From Hirudo medicinalis (Eukaryota; Annelida; Clitellata; Hirudinida; Hirudinidae), in NCBI GenBank assembly GCA_011800805.1, contig MPNW01000809.1:1-34096 (forward strand): a DNA stretch of 34,096 nt, read 5' to 3'. Each line of letters opens with the position of its first letter. The stretch's first letter is position 1. The notes beneath the pieces are model-generated. The model saw only the letters and a program-made list of their open reading frames with translations. It did not search any database and was not told the origin of the DNA. The position numbers were made by a program, and so were the translations under genes. This document shows, piece by piece, positions 16,310 through 30,000 of the stretch.

Positions 16310-16706
16310 TTTACCTAAATCGGACAAGCCAACGTTTATTCAAATGTCAAACAGATGCCCTGCTTTGTGAGACAGACGTAGGAAGTCGTCAGCACAAACT
16401 TGATTTTACTTTTTATGTAAACAAAATAAAACTTTTAATTTTCTATAAATATTATTATTTATATTAATGATACAATTATTAAAATATTTTAATTACACCT
16501 GAGATTTTTTTCTTTTGCATTACAGGTCTTTGCTGCAAAATTATTCTACGATAAACTAGATCATAAACTAGAATTCTCGTTGTAGTACAGCAAGCCTTCG
16601 TTGTTTCAAGTAGGATAGTGGGATATTTTATTTGAACCTTACAATTCGGAATTTTTTTTTTATTCGTTGTTCATTTGATTTGAGTCCATTTTATAGGTTC
16701 GTAGCC
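16310..16706. promoter_or_regulatory. Shared head-to-head promoter region of SEC11 and TMEM33
   Basis: 397 bp separate the two start codons, and no gene fits between them. Both 5' UTRs and both promoters must lie here or overlap. No TATA box is convincingly placed. A ttttatag acceptor-like sequence at 16690-16696 leaves open a spliced TMEM33 5' UTR. Confidence 0.6.
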
Positions 16707-19385
16707 ATGCCCACAATTGAGGAAATTCACGAAGATGGTGACTCCAACAATGCCACCAATTCCAACAGCGCCAGGCAAGAACAAAGCAGCCACATTAACA
16801 ACGACGGCACCTCGGGATTTAACAGAATTGTGGTTTGTAGAATCTTCGACCATCTTTCATGAGGCATTTATTGATGTTTAAAGCTGTTTATATTGAGAAA
16901 TCACTATCTACTTAATTGTTTCAGAATCATATGACTGCTAAAAAAATTGAAGCAGCTCTATGGTTAACAAGACTCTGCACAATATTTTTTGCCCTGAGCT
17001 TCTTCATTCCATTCCTGGGGTAATACAATTTTTAAACATATTTTCTAATATATTGGCATTAAATCTTACCATTTTATCGTGGTTAATTGACTTTTTTTCA
17101 ATTTGAAAGACCAAATTTGAAGCTTTTTTTTTATTAAGCATCTTAAGGCAATTCTATAATCTAATTTACATTGGTTTTTTGATGGCTCTAAATTTGTGAA
17201 TTCTATTGTCGTTGCTTGTCCATTATTAGTAAATAATTGAAGTGAAATGGAGCGAAACTTTGAAAAGGTCAATTATGCCAATATATGAACAATGACATGC
17301 AACTTAACCAGTTACTTCCATAATGATATGCAGAGCTCATCACCCATTGGAATGTGGCCTCAGAGCATTGGGGCTCATTATCATAATAGATCCATTTCGC
17401 TACTAGTGAATTATTTATTAGAATTTTTAGTGATTCCCATCAAAATGACTTGCAGTGTTATGACTTGTTGTTGCAGTGGAGTTCTATACTTTTAACTCAG
17501 TAGTGACTAGTTTTGCTGATGTTAATTGATGACGACGATGCTTGTGATGATGATGATGATTAGTTTTTTTTGTTAATTTCAACAATTTTTCCACAATTCC
17601 ACCACCAGGGGCAATCCCTTCAGCTACTACCAGAAATGTCTCTTAAGCAATGCCATCAGCAGTGCCCTTCGACTCCACCAGAGGGTTCCAAACTTCCAGT
17701 TTACGAGGGAGTATTTGGGACAGTTGTTCCTAGAGGACAGTGCCCATTATCTTATCTATTCCATCATCTTTCTGACGTCCGGGCCAGTATCTAGTTAGTG
17801 TCTAGTTTGTTGTAATTTTGGCCGAGTCGTTTGACTGCCATTTGTTTTCTGATTTGAATCCATGTTTTCGTGTTGGCAAGCTCAGGTCTGTGTGTCTGAG
17901 AAGGGATTTATTGTTGCACAGATACCTCAGTGCTTCTCACTTCTGGCAAGTGTGAGGTGTCGTATAAATTTGAGTCGATGTTATCAAACTGGTCCTATCT
18001 GAAGGATGCAAATGTACTTCATTTATATAGCACCACATACACAATGCATCAGAGGTACTACAATTAGCCATTTATATAGTGCTCCTTTCCAAGGGCACTT
18101 GTGGCAGTGCAGACCGGTTTTTGAGCCCGACCCATTATGACTGTATCCAATACGCCATATGCAACCCATTGGGCCAACCTGCACACTAGGATGATGAGTG
18201 TGAATGCTCTGCCTTGAATGTAAATTCACATAACCATTATTATTAGTGTAATCAAACAAATAAATTAGGGTTAGGGTATAGCTATTAATTAATATAGCGC
18301 CTCTGACACTATGCAAATGGCGCATTATAAATTAACTATTATTATTATAATTATTATTTCTCACAATTTTCCAGTGGCTCTCCTACCCCTATTCTTGTAT
18401 GCTGTCCTTCATGCACAGAACTACACCAAGCAGCTTCTCAACGTAAGCTTCGAACTCTTGACCTTTGTTACTTTACCGTCGTAGGGAAAAAAATAATATC
18501 CTCCCATGTTAATTCCATATTTCTCATCCTCCAGATTGGTTTGTTCTCGAGCGAGTCTCTCCTCCGTCGTCTTCTCGCCAAAGTCGAGACCAGCCAGGTG
18601 GACATACTGCGCTTCATTGCTTGTAGCGAGATCTTTCTCATGCCTATGATCGTCTTCATGCTGTTCAGGTGAGTGCCCCTGTGGCTTTGAGGGGGGCTGT
18701 CCATGGCATTGATATGGGGAGGTGTTATTAAATTGCCACAAATCTACTTGAACAAGGAGCAATGATCAAAATGCAGCAATACCTGTGCTAATAAACATGT
18801 CGTTAACAATATTCCATTCCATGCTATAAAGTCTAAGTAATCGACGACCTTTTGACGACAGCGGCCAAGGCACCTTGTTCCTGCCCATCTTATACTACAG
18901 ATTCCTCAGCCTGAGGTACAGCTCCAGAAGGAATCCTTATTGCAAGTGAGTGGTCACTTAAAACTTTAGGCATGAGCAGGATAGATAGATATTCAAGATT
19001 AGATAGATTACAGTCACCATAAGATTGTCTGGGAGAGATGGTTAATGTTACATAATGTAGTAATAATAACAATTTATAAACCACCACAAGTGTAAGCATC
19101 AAGGGAGCTCTCATACCATTTATGCAGATCCGCCTTCCATAGGTACTTTGCAATGGTACTGACTAAGGTGTGAACATGACTCATAACGATTATTGCTTTT
19201 ACCCTCATGTAGCATAGCATAGTGTCATAGCAAAATGATTAAAAAATCGTTTCTTCAGGCAACTGTTCTACGAGCTCAGGGTGGCCACAGAGACCCTCTG
19301 TGCCAGGCCCCAGTGCCCCCAGTTCGTGAGGAACCTCGTGTACAGTGCCATCTCCGTCATCAACAGACTCGCACCTGCGGTCTGA
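16707..19385 (+). CDS. TMEM33: TMEM33, ER membrane protein, 7 exons
   Basis: A multi-pass ER and nuclear-envelope protein that binds reticulons and modulates ER tubules and the unfolded-protein response in vertebrates. Exons 16707-16832, 16925-17019, 17609-17793, 18375-18442, 18535-18668, 18862-18945 and 19259-19385 join in phase (819 nt, 272 aa; human is 247). Family marks in order: AALWLTRL before membrane segment one, SALRLHQRVPNFQF, LEDSAHYLIYS, AVLHAQNYTKQLL, LRFIACSEIFLMP, YYRFLSLRYSSRRNPYC and a C-terminus ending NRLAPAV. The first 40 residues are a hydrophilic Asn/Ser-rich extension. The exon 1 donor could be 16829 or 16832, a one-codon difference. It is head-to-head with SEC11. Confidence 0.96.
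18010..18180 (-). mobile_element. tRNA-derived SINE, copy 2 (uninterrupted)
   Basis: Colinear with copy 1 without the nested insert: A box TGGCCCAATGG at 18166-18176, a decayed B box near 18111-18125, the GTGCCCTTGGAAAGG body, and the doubled CTATATAAATG motif. A 6-bp aggatg repeat at 18003-18008 and 18188-18193 may be the target duplication. It lies in TMEM33 intron 3. Confidence 0.72.
18281..18330. repeat. SINE-tail-like palindromic fragment
   Basis: The segment tatagcgcctctgac...ggcgcattataaa has the same GGCGC...GCGCC hairpin layout as the tail of the tRNA-derived SINE 100 bp to the left. It is probably a diverged tail piece of the same or a related family. Confidence 0.45.
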
Positions 19386-19702
19386 CATCCCTGTCGGACG
19401 ATCGGTCGTGTCGAATGCAGGATTGCCTGCTTCTTGCTTGTCGTGTCACGAAAAAACTCTGTGCATGATTTGTTTCATTTCTTTCCAGTCTTCAATTATT
19501 GTCGTCGTCTGGATTCGATTTAACCATTCTATCGCATCCATTGGTTGATTTATTTATTAGGATCATTGTTGGTTTTCCACGTTGCTCTTCGTCATGCACG
19601 ACTTTATCCATTTCCTGCTCGTCAATGTCGGAATCGTTTGCGGCCAGCGTCGTCGGCTGGACTGAAACGTTTTCCACAGTTATCCGAATCCTCTGTTGGT
19701 GC

Positions 19703-19708
19703 AATAAA
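19703..19708 (+). promoter_or_regulatory. Polyadenylation signal, likely TMEM33
   Basis: AATAAA 318 nt downstream of the TMEM33 stop, in T-rich surroundings. Confidence 0.5.
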
Positions 19709-19719
19709 GCCCATTATCA

Positions 19720-20916
19720 AAATCATTATTGTTTGCACCCATTCTTTTTTCATTATCTTGCGATCTCACGGAAACGAGCCCGCAGCAGCAAGAAGCTCTC
19801 TAGAAAGAAAGCCTTTTCCTCCGTCTTTAATAATTAAATTAAACTCGAGAATAAAAAAATATAGACCCGTAAAATGCGTACAAAAAAAGAAAAGATAAGA
19901 AAGAAATGATTTGAACGGAGAGCAAATTACAGAGTAGAAACGTTGACATTTACAGGGCGAGCGCAGAGCCGAATGTACAAGGGTAGTGGACGGTCACAAC
20001 TATCCGACCGCAGGGCCCACGAAGCCAAAGGGTGCGGGCGGCGCCCTCGAAAACAACGTCGCACGGTGTCGGCAGAATGGAAGAAGAAAACAAAAATGAA
20101 TTAAACTATGATAAAATAAAACGTAAAATAGCAACCGATGCAAAGTAGAATCCGGTCGAGCCGGGTTACCCCCGGGTCGTCACTGGATGTAACCCAAAAC
20201 AAAAAGGTCGAGACATGGCCCGATCGGGGCATATTGTCACCTTAGCCCCCCGACCTGGCTACAATGAGCTCGGGGCATTTAGAGGCGTTAGGTACTTGTC
20301 GGAGCATGGAGTTCTCTATTTACAGAGGTTTTTAGTTTCTTTGCTGCCGTACGCCTAATGTAAAAAAATAAGTCGCATGAAGGAAATGGTTACAGTGAAA
20401 TCAATTCTAATCAACAACAATAATAATAATAACAGCAGTGGCCAATAATAATAATAATAATGTAATATATAATAATAATCGATATTTAAAGACAAGTTTA
20501 TGTACAACGCTCGAGCTCCCTTACAAGAGCACCTATCGAAAACAACCGACAACATGCAACTAAAACAATAGACAATGTGAATCATCACAATCAGCACAAC
20601 CATCGTCCGACCTCGTTCTCATGGAAAATAAAGATCTGGGATAAGGGTTCCAGGTGGTTCCAGGACATCCAACCATGTTTTAGTGCTGAGGTCATGAAAT
20701 ACATAAAATAATAATAATAATAATAATAATACAACAACAATAATAACGCCTAAGACGAGACGCACATTGCCCCTTGCAATTGCACTGAGGAAACGTAGAG
20801 CTGTCTCGAGTGCAGAAAACTGTTATGTCTCTAAAGCCGACCAACAGATTGTAAATGCAAAAAAGTTCAACGATGTGAAAGACTCTCTCTCAACCATACA
20901 AAAAAAAAAAATAATA

Positions 20917-20947
<31 letters not shown>

Positions 20948-22749
20948 TAAACAAACCAAAAACAACGTATGATCTAACGAACCACTGGATTGAAATCTAC
21001 CAATCCGGCGACAATCAAATACCTGAGAAGGAGTACCAAGGAGAAACTTCATCGCTCGATCGCGAGGATGACAACGTTCATGAAAGGGCATGTCGACGAC
21101 GACGTTTGAAAGTTCCGACAGACGATGGAAACATTCAGTAAATGCACTCAAAATCAGGACATTTGGGGCTCCGAATGGAATACAATAAGGGGCGGGCAGC
21201 AAGCACACGGTCCTTGGTGGATTCCAGCGACATCGCACGCATGCACGACAGTACTCTGCGCCATTCGACCTGTTGTGTTGTTATGGTAACAACGAGAGGT
21301 TTGGGTACAGGTTCTAACTAGTGTTACATAGCTACTGTACAACCATCACCGTCATCATCATCATCATCATCATCATAATCAACCCCATTTCGATCAGCAC
21401 AAATCAGCATCACACAAAGATGTCACACAATTTGTTTTGATGAACTCGGCCATCAAAACGCAAAGAACCCTACAAACGAAAGACATGTTGTGGCTATTGG
21501 GGGCACCACACGAACCACTGGATACTAACAGAGGATGGGGAAGGGTTGCGGTGCATGGATCGAGAAATTTGGTGTTTTTGGAATTCCCCAGCTCTTAAGA
21601 AAATCGACATTTTCCACCGAATGATTTTTTGGCCAACCCAGCTCGAGTTGCCAGAGATTGATATCATCAACAACAACATGTAATGATAATGATGCAACAA
21701 TAAAATGATAATACCTTTTGGAACAACAACAACAACAACACCTGAATAACATGATAAAATGGTTCAAACTGGAACGAAAATAATTACAAAAAATATTAAT
21801 AATAAGCGAACAGAGTGACAGTGACTGGCCTATCGAAGTGTTTAAAAACTGAAATCTATACTGAAATGATCCTCTAAAAAAGTCAAGGTCACCAAAACAA
21901 CGAAGGGGCCTGATCGGGTGGTCGCACGGCAGCGACCGCAGGGGGATCGGGGGCCGCGTGAAGGTCTCCGGAGCGTCCTCAGACAATCTCATTATGCGAT
22001 GAACACGAACGACAAACGACAAGAACCAGGTAACCATGGAGACAGCAGTGGGGAGGAGACAAAAGCAAAATTATTGCTCGCCACGACAACAAGAATTCAA
22101 AGTGTTGTCGACATCGACGACTATTGCCATGGGATAATCCTCGAGCAGAACTTTAGCCACCATTACTAACACCAACGAATCATCATCATCATCATCATCA
22201 TACTGCTTTCGACAACATCAACATCATCGGCCCTTCCTAGAGTTCAACCTAAAATATTATGACGTTGAAAAATCCGAAGAAGCAGACGACAGACAGACCC
22301 GGCCGACCTCGTTCCCGCAATCAGCGAACACGCCGCAATAAGACTAAAAATCTTTAAACACTTCTAGCTAATTAAGAAGTAATCCACCAAATAATAAAAC
22401 AAATTATTAATAAGACAAACTAATAACGATAATTATAATGTCAATAAAAAAAGTGTAATAGCATTCGAATCTAAAAGTGGTTTTAGTAATGATCAATGTC
22501 GGGTTTGCCAACAAACTGGGTTAATAAAACATCCCGGGCTGCTGCTATTTATAAATCACAGTGGAAGATGCCGATCGGTCGGAGGGTTGGCCCGACCAAT
22601 TAGAAGGAAGCCAGCGACAAGGAAAGCCAACAGTCGATGATAAAACATTTCCATTGACAAGCTCAATTCCATAAAACCATGGGGCACAAAACCTTACCCC
22701 CAGAACCTGGGTCAACTGCCATTTTCTTGAAAGTCAACAGTCGAAGAAG
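19720..22749 (-). other. TMEM33-ATXN7 convergent region, possibly a long ATXN7 3' UTR
   Basis: No coding exon is seen. It contains many short AAT, ATC and AAC repeats (20705-20731, 20909-20951, 21352-21376, 21726-21741, 22177-22201). Between 19950 and 20340 the DNA is more GC-rich and of high complexity. On the minus strand there is a Pumilio-type TGTAAATA at 20324-20317, which would matter only if the ATXN7 transcript extends this far. I found no clear minus-strand polyadenylation signal close to the ATXN7 stop, so the 3' UTR end is unknown. Confidence 0.4.
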
Positions 22750-25700
22750 TCATAAGAGATTAGAAGTGCTTCCCCCCTTGAGGATAACCCGATGGGGGCT
22801 GGGAAAAGTCGACTGGGTCAGGATTTCCTCTTCTGCTTGGAGGTCCCCGAGGTCATCCAGGTCTCCGAGAACCAGTTGACTCTTGGCCGGAAAGGGCGAC
22901 TGGCGTTTCTGGGGAATCCCGAGAAGTATGTGGGTGTTCCTCGGGGAGATGCCATTGATCCGGGTCAGCTGAGCTGCAGAAGATTCCTTAACATGATTGG
23001 ATGGCATGTTTCCTGCAATGGCGGCTGATTGGTTGCTGACCAACTGGACCCTCTGGAGTCGCTGTTGGGGTTGTTGATTCTGTTGCTGCTGCAGAGTCAC
23101 GACGTTCGTGCTGCCAGTACCGTTGCTGCTGTTTATGCCCCACAGTAGAAGGCCCGAATTGGACGACGACGAAGACTGAGAAGACGCTTGTCTCTGATTG
23201 GCCAGGACCGACGAGAGGTTGATGGATTGATGGGACGGATGGACGGCACCGGTGGCAGTCGAACTCAAGGCGAGTCGTTTGTTGTTTATGAGCAGGACAG
23301 AGTTGATTGGTCGGTCTGCAAAATAACTCTGCCCGTTCGTACTCTAAAAAGTGGAACCGAAATAGCTTCCAGATGTAGAATCAACGTCGGTCGGCCACAT
23401 CTAATTCCATAATTCCACAAACCATAAATTTCAGAACCCGAAATCCTGACCAAATGCCTGAACTTACCAGGCAGAGATGTCACCACCATCACCGAGGAGG
23501 AGGAAGAAGACGAAGAAGATGAGGACGAAGAAACTCTAACGATGCTGTCCTGGCCGATGACGCTCTTGTTGCCATCCACGATTCCATTGGGCAGCCTCAG
23601 GACGAGGTTCTGAATCTGCGGAAAGGAAAACGACTACCGATGGTGATGCCGACCAAGGTCTGCGCGCGATTTCCACTTTCACTTTCTTAGAATTCTTCCA
23701 GAGAGTGTCTCGCGAAATTTAAAGATTAGTGAAGTCGAGCATATTTTAATTCGAGTTGTTACTTGGCCATTTATGTCAACTTAATTCTTTGCAGCTTTAG
23801 AGGCATGATTAACGTTCTAGCAGCATAAATTACTAGGTATACCTTACTATACTATACTATACCATACTGTACTATAGTATACTATACTATACCATACTGT
23901 ACTATAGTATACTATACCATACTGTACTATAGTATACTATACCATACTGTACTATAGTATACTATACCATACTGTACTATAGTATACTATACTATACCAT
24001 ACCATACTGTACTATAGTATACTATACTATACCATACCATACTGTACTATAGTATACTATACTATACCATACCATACTGTACTATAGTATNNNNNNTACT
24101 GTACTATAGTATACTATACTATACCATACCATACTGTACTATAGTATACTATACTATACCATACCATACTGTACTATAGTATACTATACTATACCATACC
24201 ATACTGTACTATAGTATACTATATCAAAAGTAGCAGAAAATGGCCCTCAAGGAAGACCATATGTTACCTGTCCACTGTTCTTCGATACGACAGAAGTTGG
24301 AAGATTGAGCCCGACAACCGAGGGGTAAGAAGTCGAAGTGGATGAAGAGGAAGCACCGGCACCCGAAGTTGAAAGAAAAATATTTGGGGGTCTCAGCCCG
24401 AGGCCCACGACACTTGAAAGATCGACGGTACCAGCCTTCCCTTTGTTGGCCAGAATGACGGACGTCGGTTTCTTGGCCACCCTTCCATTCTGAACCGCCC
24501 CTCTTGGCAGCAGCTGTAGGAGAGTTTCTGGGGAGTTCTGAATGGTGAAGAGATTGCTTTGGTTCGCTCCTTTTGAGGGGGCAAGTATCACTGTAGAAGA
24601 GAGAACCGAGTGCTGGCAAGCCGTCGGTTGCTGGAGCAATAGAGTAGCACCTTTTGAGATTGCTATCGATTGAGCTAGGGTCTTGCTGGCAGTCATCGCA
24701 GAAGACGACAGTGCGGCAGTTGTTCCAGGAGATGCGGAGATGGCCAACAGGGTCCGTGCTAGCCCCCCGCCCACTGCGCTGGTCGGAAGGGTCAAGTGGA
24801 CCAAGTGACTGCCCTTGGCGCTCGCTATGGCCGTCGTTGCAGTCGAAGTCACTGAGAGCGAAACTTGACCGCAGACACTGGCGCCCTTGAGGGAGGCAGC
24901 GATCTGAGAGATGTTGAGGGGGGTGAGACTGATTTGCTTCTTGGCAGGGGTTGAGATCAGCAGTGAGGAAGAAGACTTTGGAGTCGGAATGATGCCACTC
25001 CTTGTGAGGGTCACGTTCGGCGGGAGTAGCGGACACTGGAAGGAAGACCTCGACTCCAGCCTCTTCCTCAGTTGAGAGGGAACTTCCGTGGTTGCCGACG
25101 GGGGGCTCAAACGAACGAGGTCTGTAGGGGGGGTCTTGATGCTCGTGAATTTTGATGAGATAAATTTCTGTGGTGCATCGTGATGTTGGTTGCACGACGC
25201 TTGGTCCTCGGACGCGGACGGATTGACAGAGGTCGAAGAGATGTTGCTCGGGGGTTTAGACGTGTTAGAATCCAAACGAGGTCGTCTGAAATCATTCGAA
25301 CCTTGGGTGATTTCAAAAGATGATCATGCCATTCAAAGCGATATGGATACACGAGTAAAAGGCAAATTCGATAAATTTAACAAATCAACATAAAGCATTA
25401 AATTAATCTAAAAAATTATTCGAAGAAATGATTAGCAATAAATATCTTTAAAAAAATGAATTAAAAATCTTTCGAACTTTCTCGGCGGCTCGGGAAGTTG
25501 AGCCTCCGGTCGGACGGCGGTCATCAGGGCAGCCCGGCAGGTTTCCCCCCGTCGAGTGAAAACGTAATTCCCATCTCCGTGGAGCCAAGAATTGAAGTGG
25601 TTTGCCTGGAAGATGACGACAAATTGAATGAAAGTAATAAAATGGAAGATGCAAAGGTAAGTGTGCGACATTTTCCAGCTATCACTTACAGCTATGGGTC

Positions 25701-27002
25701 TTGGGTGATGGTTGGCGATGCCCAGTTCATTCTTTGCCGGGGAGAAGTCGTCGTCGTTCTCGTCGTAAAACTCTTTGTGATCTTCGACGTATTCGCCCGA
25801 ACAGTTCTCCTCATGTTCGCCGAACGGCTCTCGTTTGATCAACCTGTGCGATAAAAAACTATGCCATTTTTGATAGGCTAAGAATTGAAGGCAGCTCGTA
25901 TTGCCAAAGTCGGCGATCTATTAATTCCGCTGCATGAAGAAAAAATATTATCTCCGAGATCAAGGCTCGGAAATTAAAAGTTTATTATTATTGCAGGGGT
26001 CTATGCCGATATATTGTCGATATTGAAAGGTCTGTTACAGAAATCGATACCTCTTTATGTCTATCTGGGTAAGCATTTCGCCACTGGCCGGACTGATCCC
26101 GATCTTGCCCTCATTCTGCCATGCCATGTCCTCTTCTTTCATCTCGAAGGGTACAAGTGAAGGCATGGAACCATCTGGAGTTTGGAAACTAAAATCCATT
26201 TCGTCCAATGCCTCCGTTTTGAGTTTCGTGAAGCTCTCCAAGTTTCCCGAAGGTTCCGGGGAAAACAGCGACGTGCCGGCACCGCACGGGGAGAGAAGCA
26301 TGCCCGACGGCGAGAGCAGTCCCGAGAATACGTCCTCCGATGGCGACTGATCGGGCAGGAGTTTGAGCATCGAGTCGGCATCGCCAGGAGCAGTGAGGAT
26401 GGAGGCTGAGAGTGGAAGGTGGTTTGGTTTTTGAGGAAGCACGACGTTAGGACACGTGGCCACGAGCGTTGGACCTGGAGATGCCGAAAGAAGAACGACA
26501 ATCGGTACGTTAGCAATTTAATAATCGGTATTGCGTAATGAATAAAATAAATAATAATAAATTTTGACTGAAAATAAAAAGTGAAACACCAATGAAACCA
26601 TTAATACCAAAAAAAAAAGCTAAAAAAACAACTATTGCAAATTTCAATTGAGTTTTTCGAGTGCATGTTTATAAAGATCATCATCAGCATCAACTAACCC
26701 TTCTTATTGGCTGCAAACAAACTCCTCATTGGATTGGCCTTGGAGTCAATGGCATTGGACCTGGACAAACTGCCCACCTTGAGGATGGAGGTGCCAGGAA
26801 GGAGCTTGTGTTCCTTACCTTCTGAGTCTGCCCTCACTAGGGCTTGCCTCTTCTCCCTTTGTTCCCTTACCAGCTCGTCGAAGGGCTTGCTTCTCCCGTG
26901 GACCGATCGCCGTTGTAGCAGTGGATGGGTCTATCGAGTGCACGAGAATTCAAAAGATGATTGGATGATGCTAGTAATTAAAGTTCGCTTAACTTAACTA
27001 AA

Positions 27003-27034
<32 letters not shown>

Positions 27035-30000
27035 CAACAATAATACTAACAATGGTCAAAGAAGTAACACTAACAATTTAAAAGTAATATAATATTAGTT
27101 TATTATCAAAACAATTATCATCACCACCCCTAGCACCCCATAATGTTTTGAAAAACTAAAACAATCCCGTGGCCCTCTCAAGCCGTTAAACTTTAATTGA
27201 CCACTAAAATTTTGATGGTCAGACTTTTTTTTTATCATAAAACATTACATTATATTATCCACAACATTGTTATGACATTATTAAGTCAAATAAGTTTTTC
27301 ATCATCAGAGCTTTTACAAGGCCTCTGGAGTACCGACCTTGCAAGTGAGAAACCTCGTGCACGGTTTTTGGGTCTCGGCGATCAGAACTCCGCAGTGCTT
27401 GTCGGGGTCGTACTGGCGATCTGAGAGTAAACAAATCCAAATTTAGGATATAGAACGAAGTCGTCCGATACGTTCGTCCGAGCAACTATTACGTGCTCGT
27501 CCAATAATCGATTATTAATATTATTATTATCGACGAGTTATTGCAAGTCGACTTAGAGGCGTGCGTTGGTAACGACGACTGTAGTGTTCGCTCGACCCTG
27601 CAAATGCCCTTGGGAAGGAGCACCACATCAAATGGACAGCAGAAAAATTCTTCCGATGCCATGAGCATGTATATTTATGTATATTTAGCCGATATTTTGA
27701 GTGCCTTTTGTATCCCAATGGGATGTGANTACGACCGCATGCAGGAACGCAACCCATTCGGCCAACCTGCATGCCGAGCTAGATAAATGAACCACGTCGA
27801 CCATTATAATTCTAACTTTTGCACAAGGCATGGTCTGGGTTTCCCCCTTTCTTCTTGCTGGACTTTCCACTGGCAGCTGGCGAAGATTTACTCTGGGCAA
27901 GGATCAGGTGGGGCTTTGGAGATGTCAAGGTTATTGACGGCGACAAAGAGGTCGCCTTCTGAACCAAAATGGAGGAGCTGCTCAGTAGGGGAGGCAGTTG
28001 CGACGGCGACGAGGTCTGCTTGAGATTAGGCTGCAGGTGATTAATTGTCGACATTTGAGCTTTCTTGATCGCCAGTATCGACGAATGGCCTATCACGGTC
28101 TTGCTGAGCAGCGGCCTTAGATTCTGTAAATTGAGCTGCAGAGACGAAAAGTAATTCAAATGAATGCACCCGTTAATAATTACTTAACACTTTTAGTTGC
28201 TTATTTAGCTTTTATTTTGTTTGAAGAAGGGTTGTTAATATCGCAGTATTGGTAAGTTGGTATGTACTATCGTCGATGGTTTTTGAGTGTCGGTATTGGT
28301 ATCGGCGATACTTTTGGCCGACAGTATCGAAATGAGTATTGACGATGCTTTTTGGAGCTAGCGTTACTCGATAACAATACTTTTTTGAATCTTTTAAAAT
28401 TAAAAATATTTAAAATATTAAAAAATAATATTTTTTAAAGTCAATAGCTTTTCCACCTTTGTATTTAGCTTTCGCTCGTTTTAACTTTCTATGGACTCTA
28501 GCTACAAATGTGGCATGCACACAGAATGTAGACGCAGAATGACGAGGAATGATCGCATTTTTAAGTTTGTTGAAGACAAAGGATGGGTATAGTGTTTGTG
28601 CCTCAAGAGCTTCTTAAATATATGGGACAGCAGAAAAATAAGGCAATTATTTACCTGGATCAAAGGCTGGGGTAGCCCTTTGACCTCTGAACTGGAATCC
28701 GAATGCTGGGAGTTCTCGTTGCTCGACGAAGACAGCTTGCCGTTCTTGCTCGACAGTAGGAAAGGGGCCGACGACTTCAAAGTCTTTGCCAGGGTATTGG
28801 CGAGCACCACATGGTGCCGGGGCAAGACCTTCTGGTCGAGAAGGTTTAAGGATATTTTTTGAGGTTCACTTCTTGAGAGAACTTCTGACTTCGTCTCCTT
28901 GGTAAGCATCACCACCGGCTCCAGCTTTGGAGGCTGTTCGCCGTTTACGTCAATAGAATCGGAGACCTTGCCATTTTCCGAATTCGACTCGTCCATGGCC
29001 GAGATCAGCGACATTATGTCGGAATCTATCCTTGCAATGTCGACGTAAGGCTTGCTTCGGAGTATGGAACTCATTCTTTCCGAACCTTCCGTGATCCTTT
29101 CCATGAGCGTCGGGCGAGAGGCTTCGACCGAGAGTTTGGGTTCGTTTTTGCTCGTACAGTTTTTGGTCGTCGCTGGAGCTTTGGAATTTTTACTAAAAGA
29201 ACTGTCTGAGCTGATAGAATGCTTTCCCAAAGTATTGGAACGCCTGCCAGAGTGTTTAGACGTGTGACATCTAGAAGACACGACCGACTGGGATTTGGTA
29301 CCCAGGTAGTCTCTTGGATTTTTGAACTGCTCAGGCTGGCTGTGTGAGTTTTGCCTAATCGTGTGGTCATTTGTTTTCGACAGAGACATCTTAGAGTTGT
29401 TGATTTCTGTGTTGCTATGCCTGATGGCTGAAGTGACAATCGTTGATGAGGAATTGAAAATCTCAGCAACTTATGATTGTAATCATGGAACAAAATTTAA
29501 AACAAATCTAAATATCAGAGTTATGATGATTGTAATCTATATGAGTAAAATCTGATCTAGAATATTACAAAATCTTTCATAAACTATGCCTGACCAATGT
29601 GTTTTTTTAAGGCCTGTGGCTTGACAAGGAGTTTACATCGTTCACATATTGCAAGAAAAAACTCATCCTGTGCTGGACAAAGGCCATAAAGCATCATATC
29701 TGAAAATGTTTATAGATGTTGAGCATCAAATTATGAAATCAAGATGACAATGATCCTAAAGTGATCAAATCATTGTGGCATGCTTAAAAACGAGACGAGC
29801 CTTCTTTTTTTAATTTCATTGAACTGGATTCTTGTTGAGTTGCTGGGTCTTCTGTAGTCGCGCCAGTTGCTTCTGTTTAAAATAGATGACAAATCGAGGT
29901 CAAAACCACCACAAAAAAGAAAAATACAAGGACAGTCAATGATCCAGTGGCACAAATTCATTGGCACATGCGTTTACAATGCAAAAATTTAGATTTACAA

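Noticed and set aside
16310..16706. TATA box for SEC11 or TMEM33
   Set aside because: AT-rich words are everywhere in this window; none stands at a supported distance from a known start site.
20767..21238. Overlapping open frames on both strands
   Set aside because: They span AAT/ATT repeats, show no splice context and match nothing. The region is the convergent spacer.
23838..24224. CRISPR-like repeat array
   Set aside because: The repeat is continuous pentamers with no unique spacers, in a eukaryotic intron.
24224..25195. 323-residue open frame overlapping the large ATXN7 exon
   Set aside because: The neighbouring frame joins in phase with both flanking exons and has the Ser/Thr-rich composition of the rest of the protein. 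This one has no splice partners.
28250..28380. TATCG-rich stretch as a possible satellite
   Set aside because: Words such as agtatcg and cgatact recur, but with no fixed period. It is too diverged to call.
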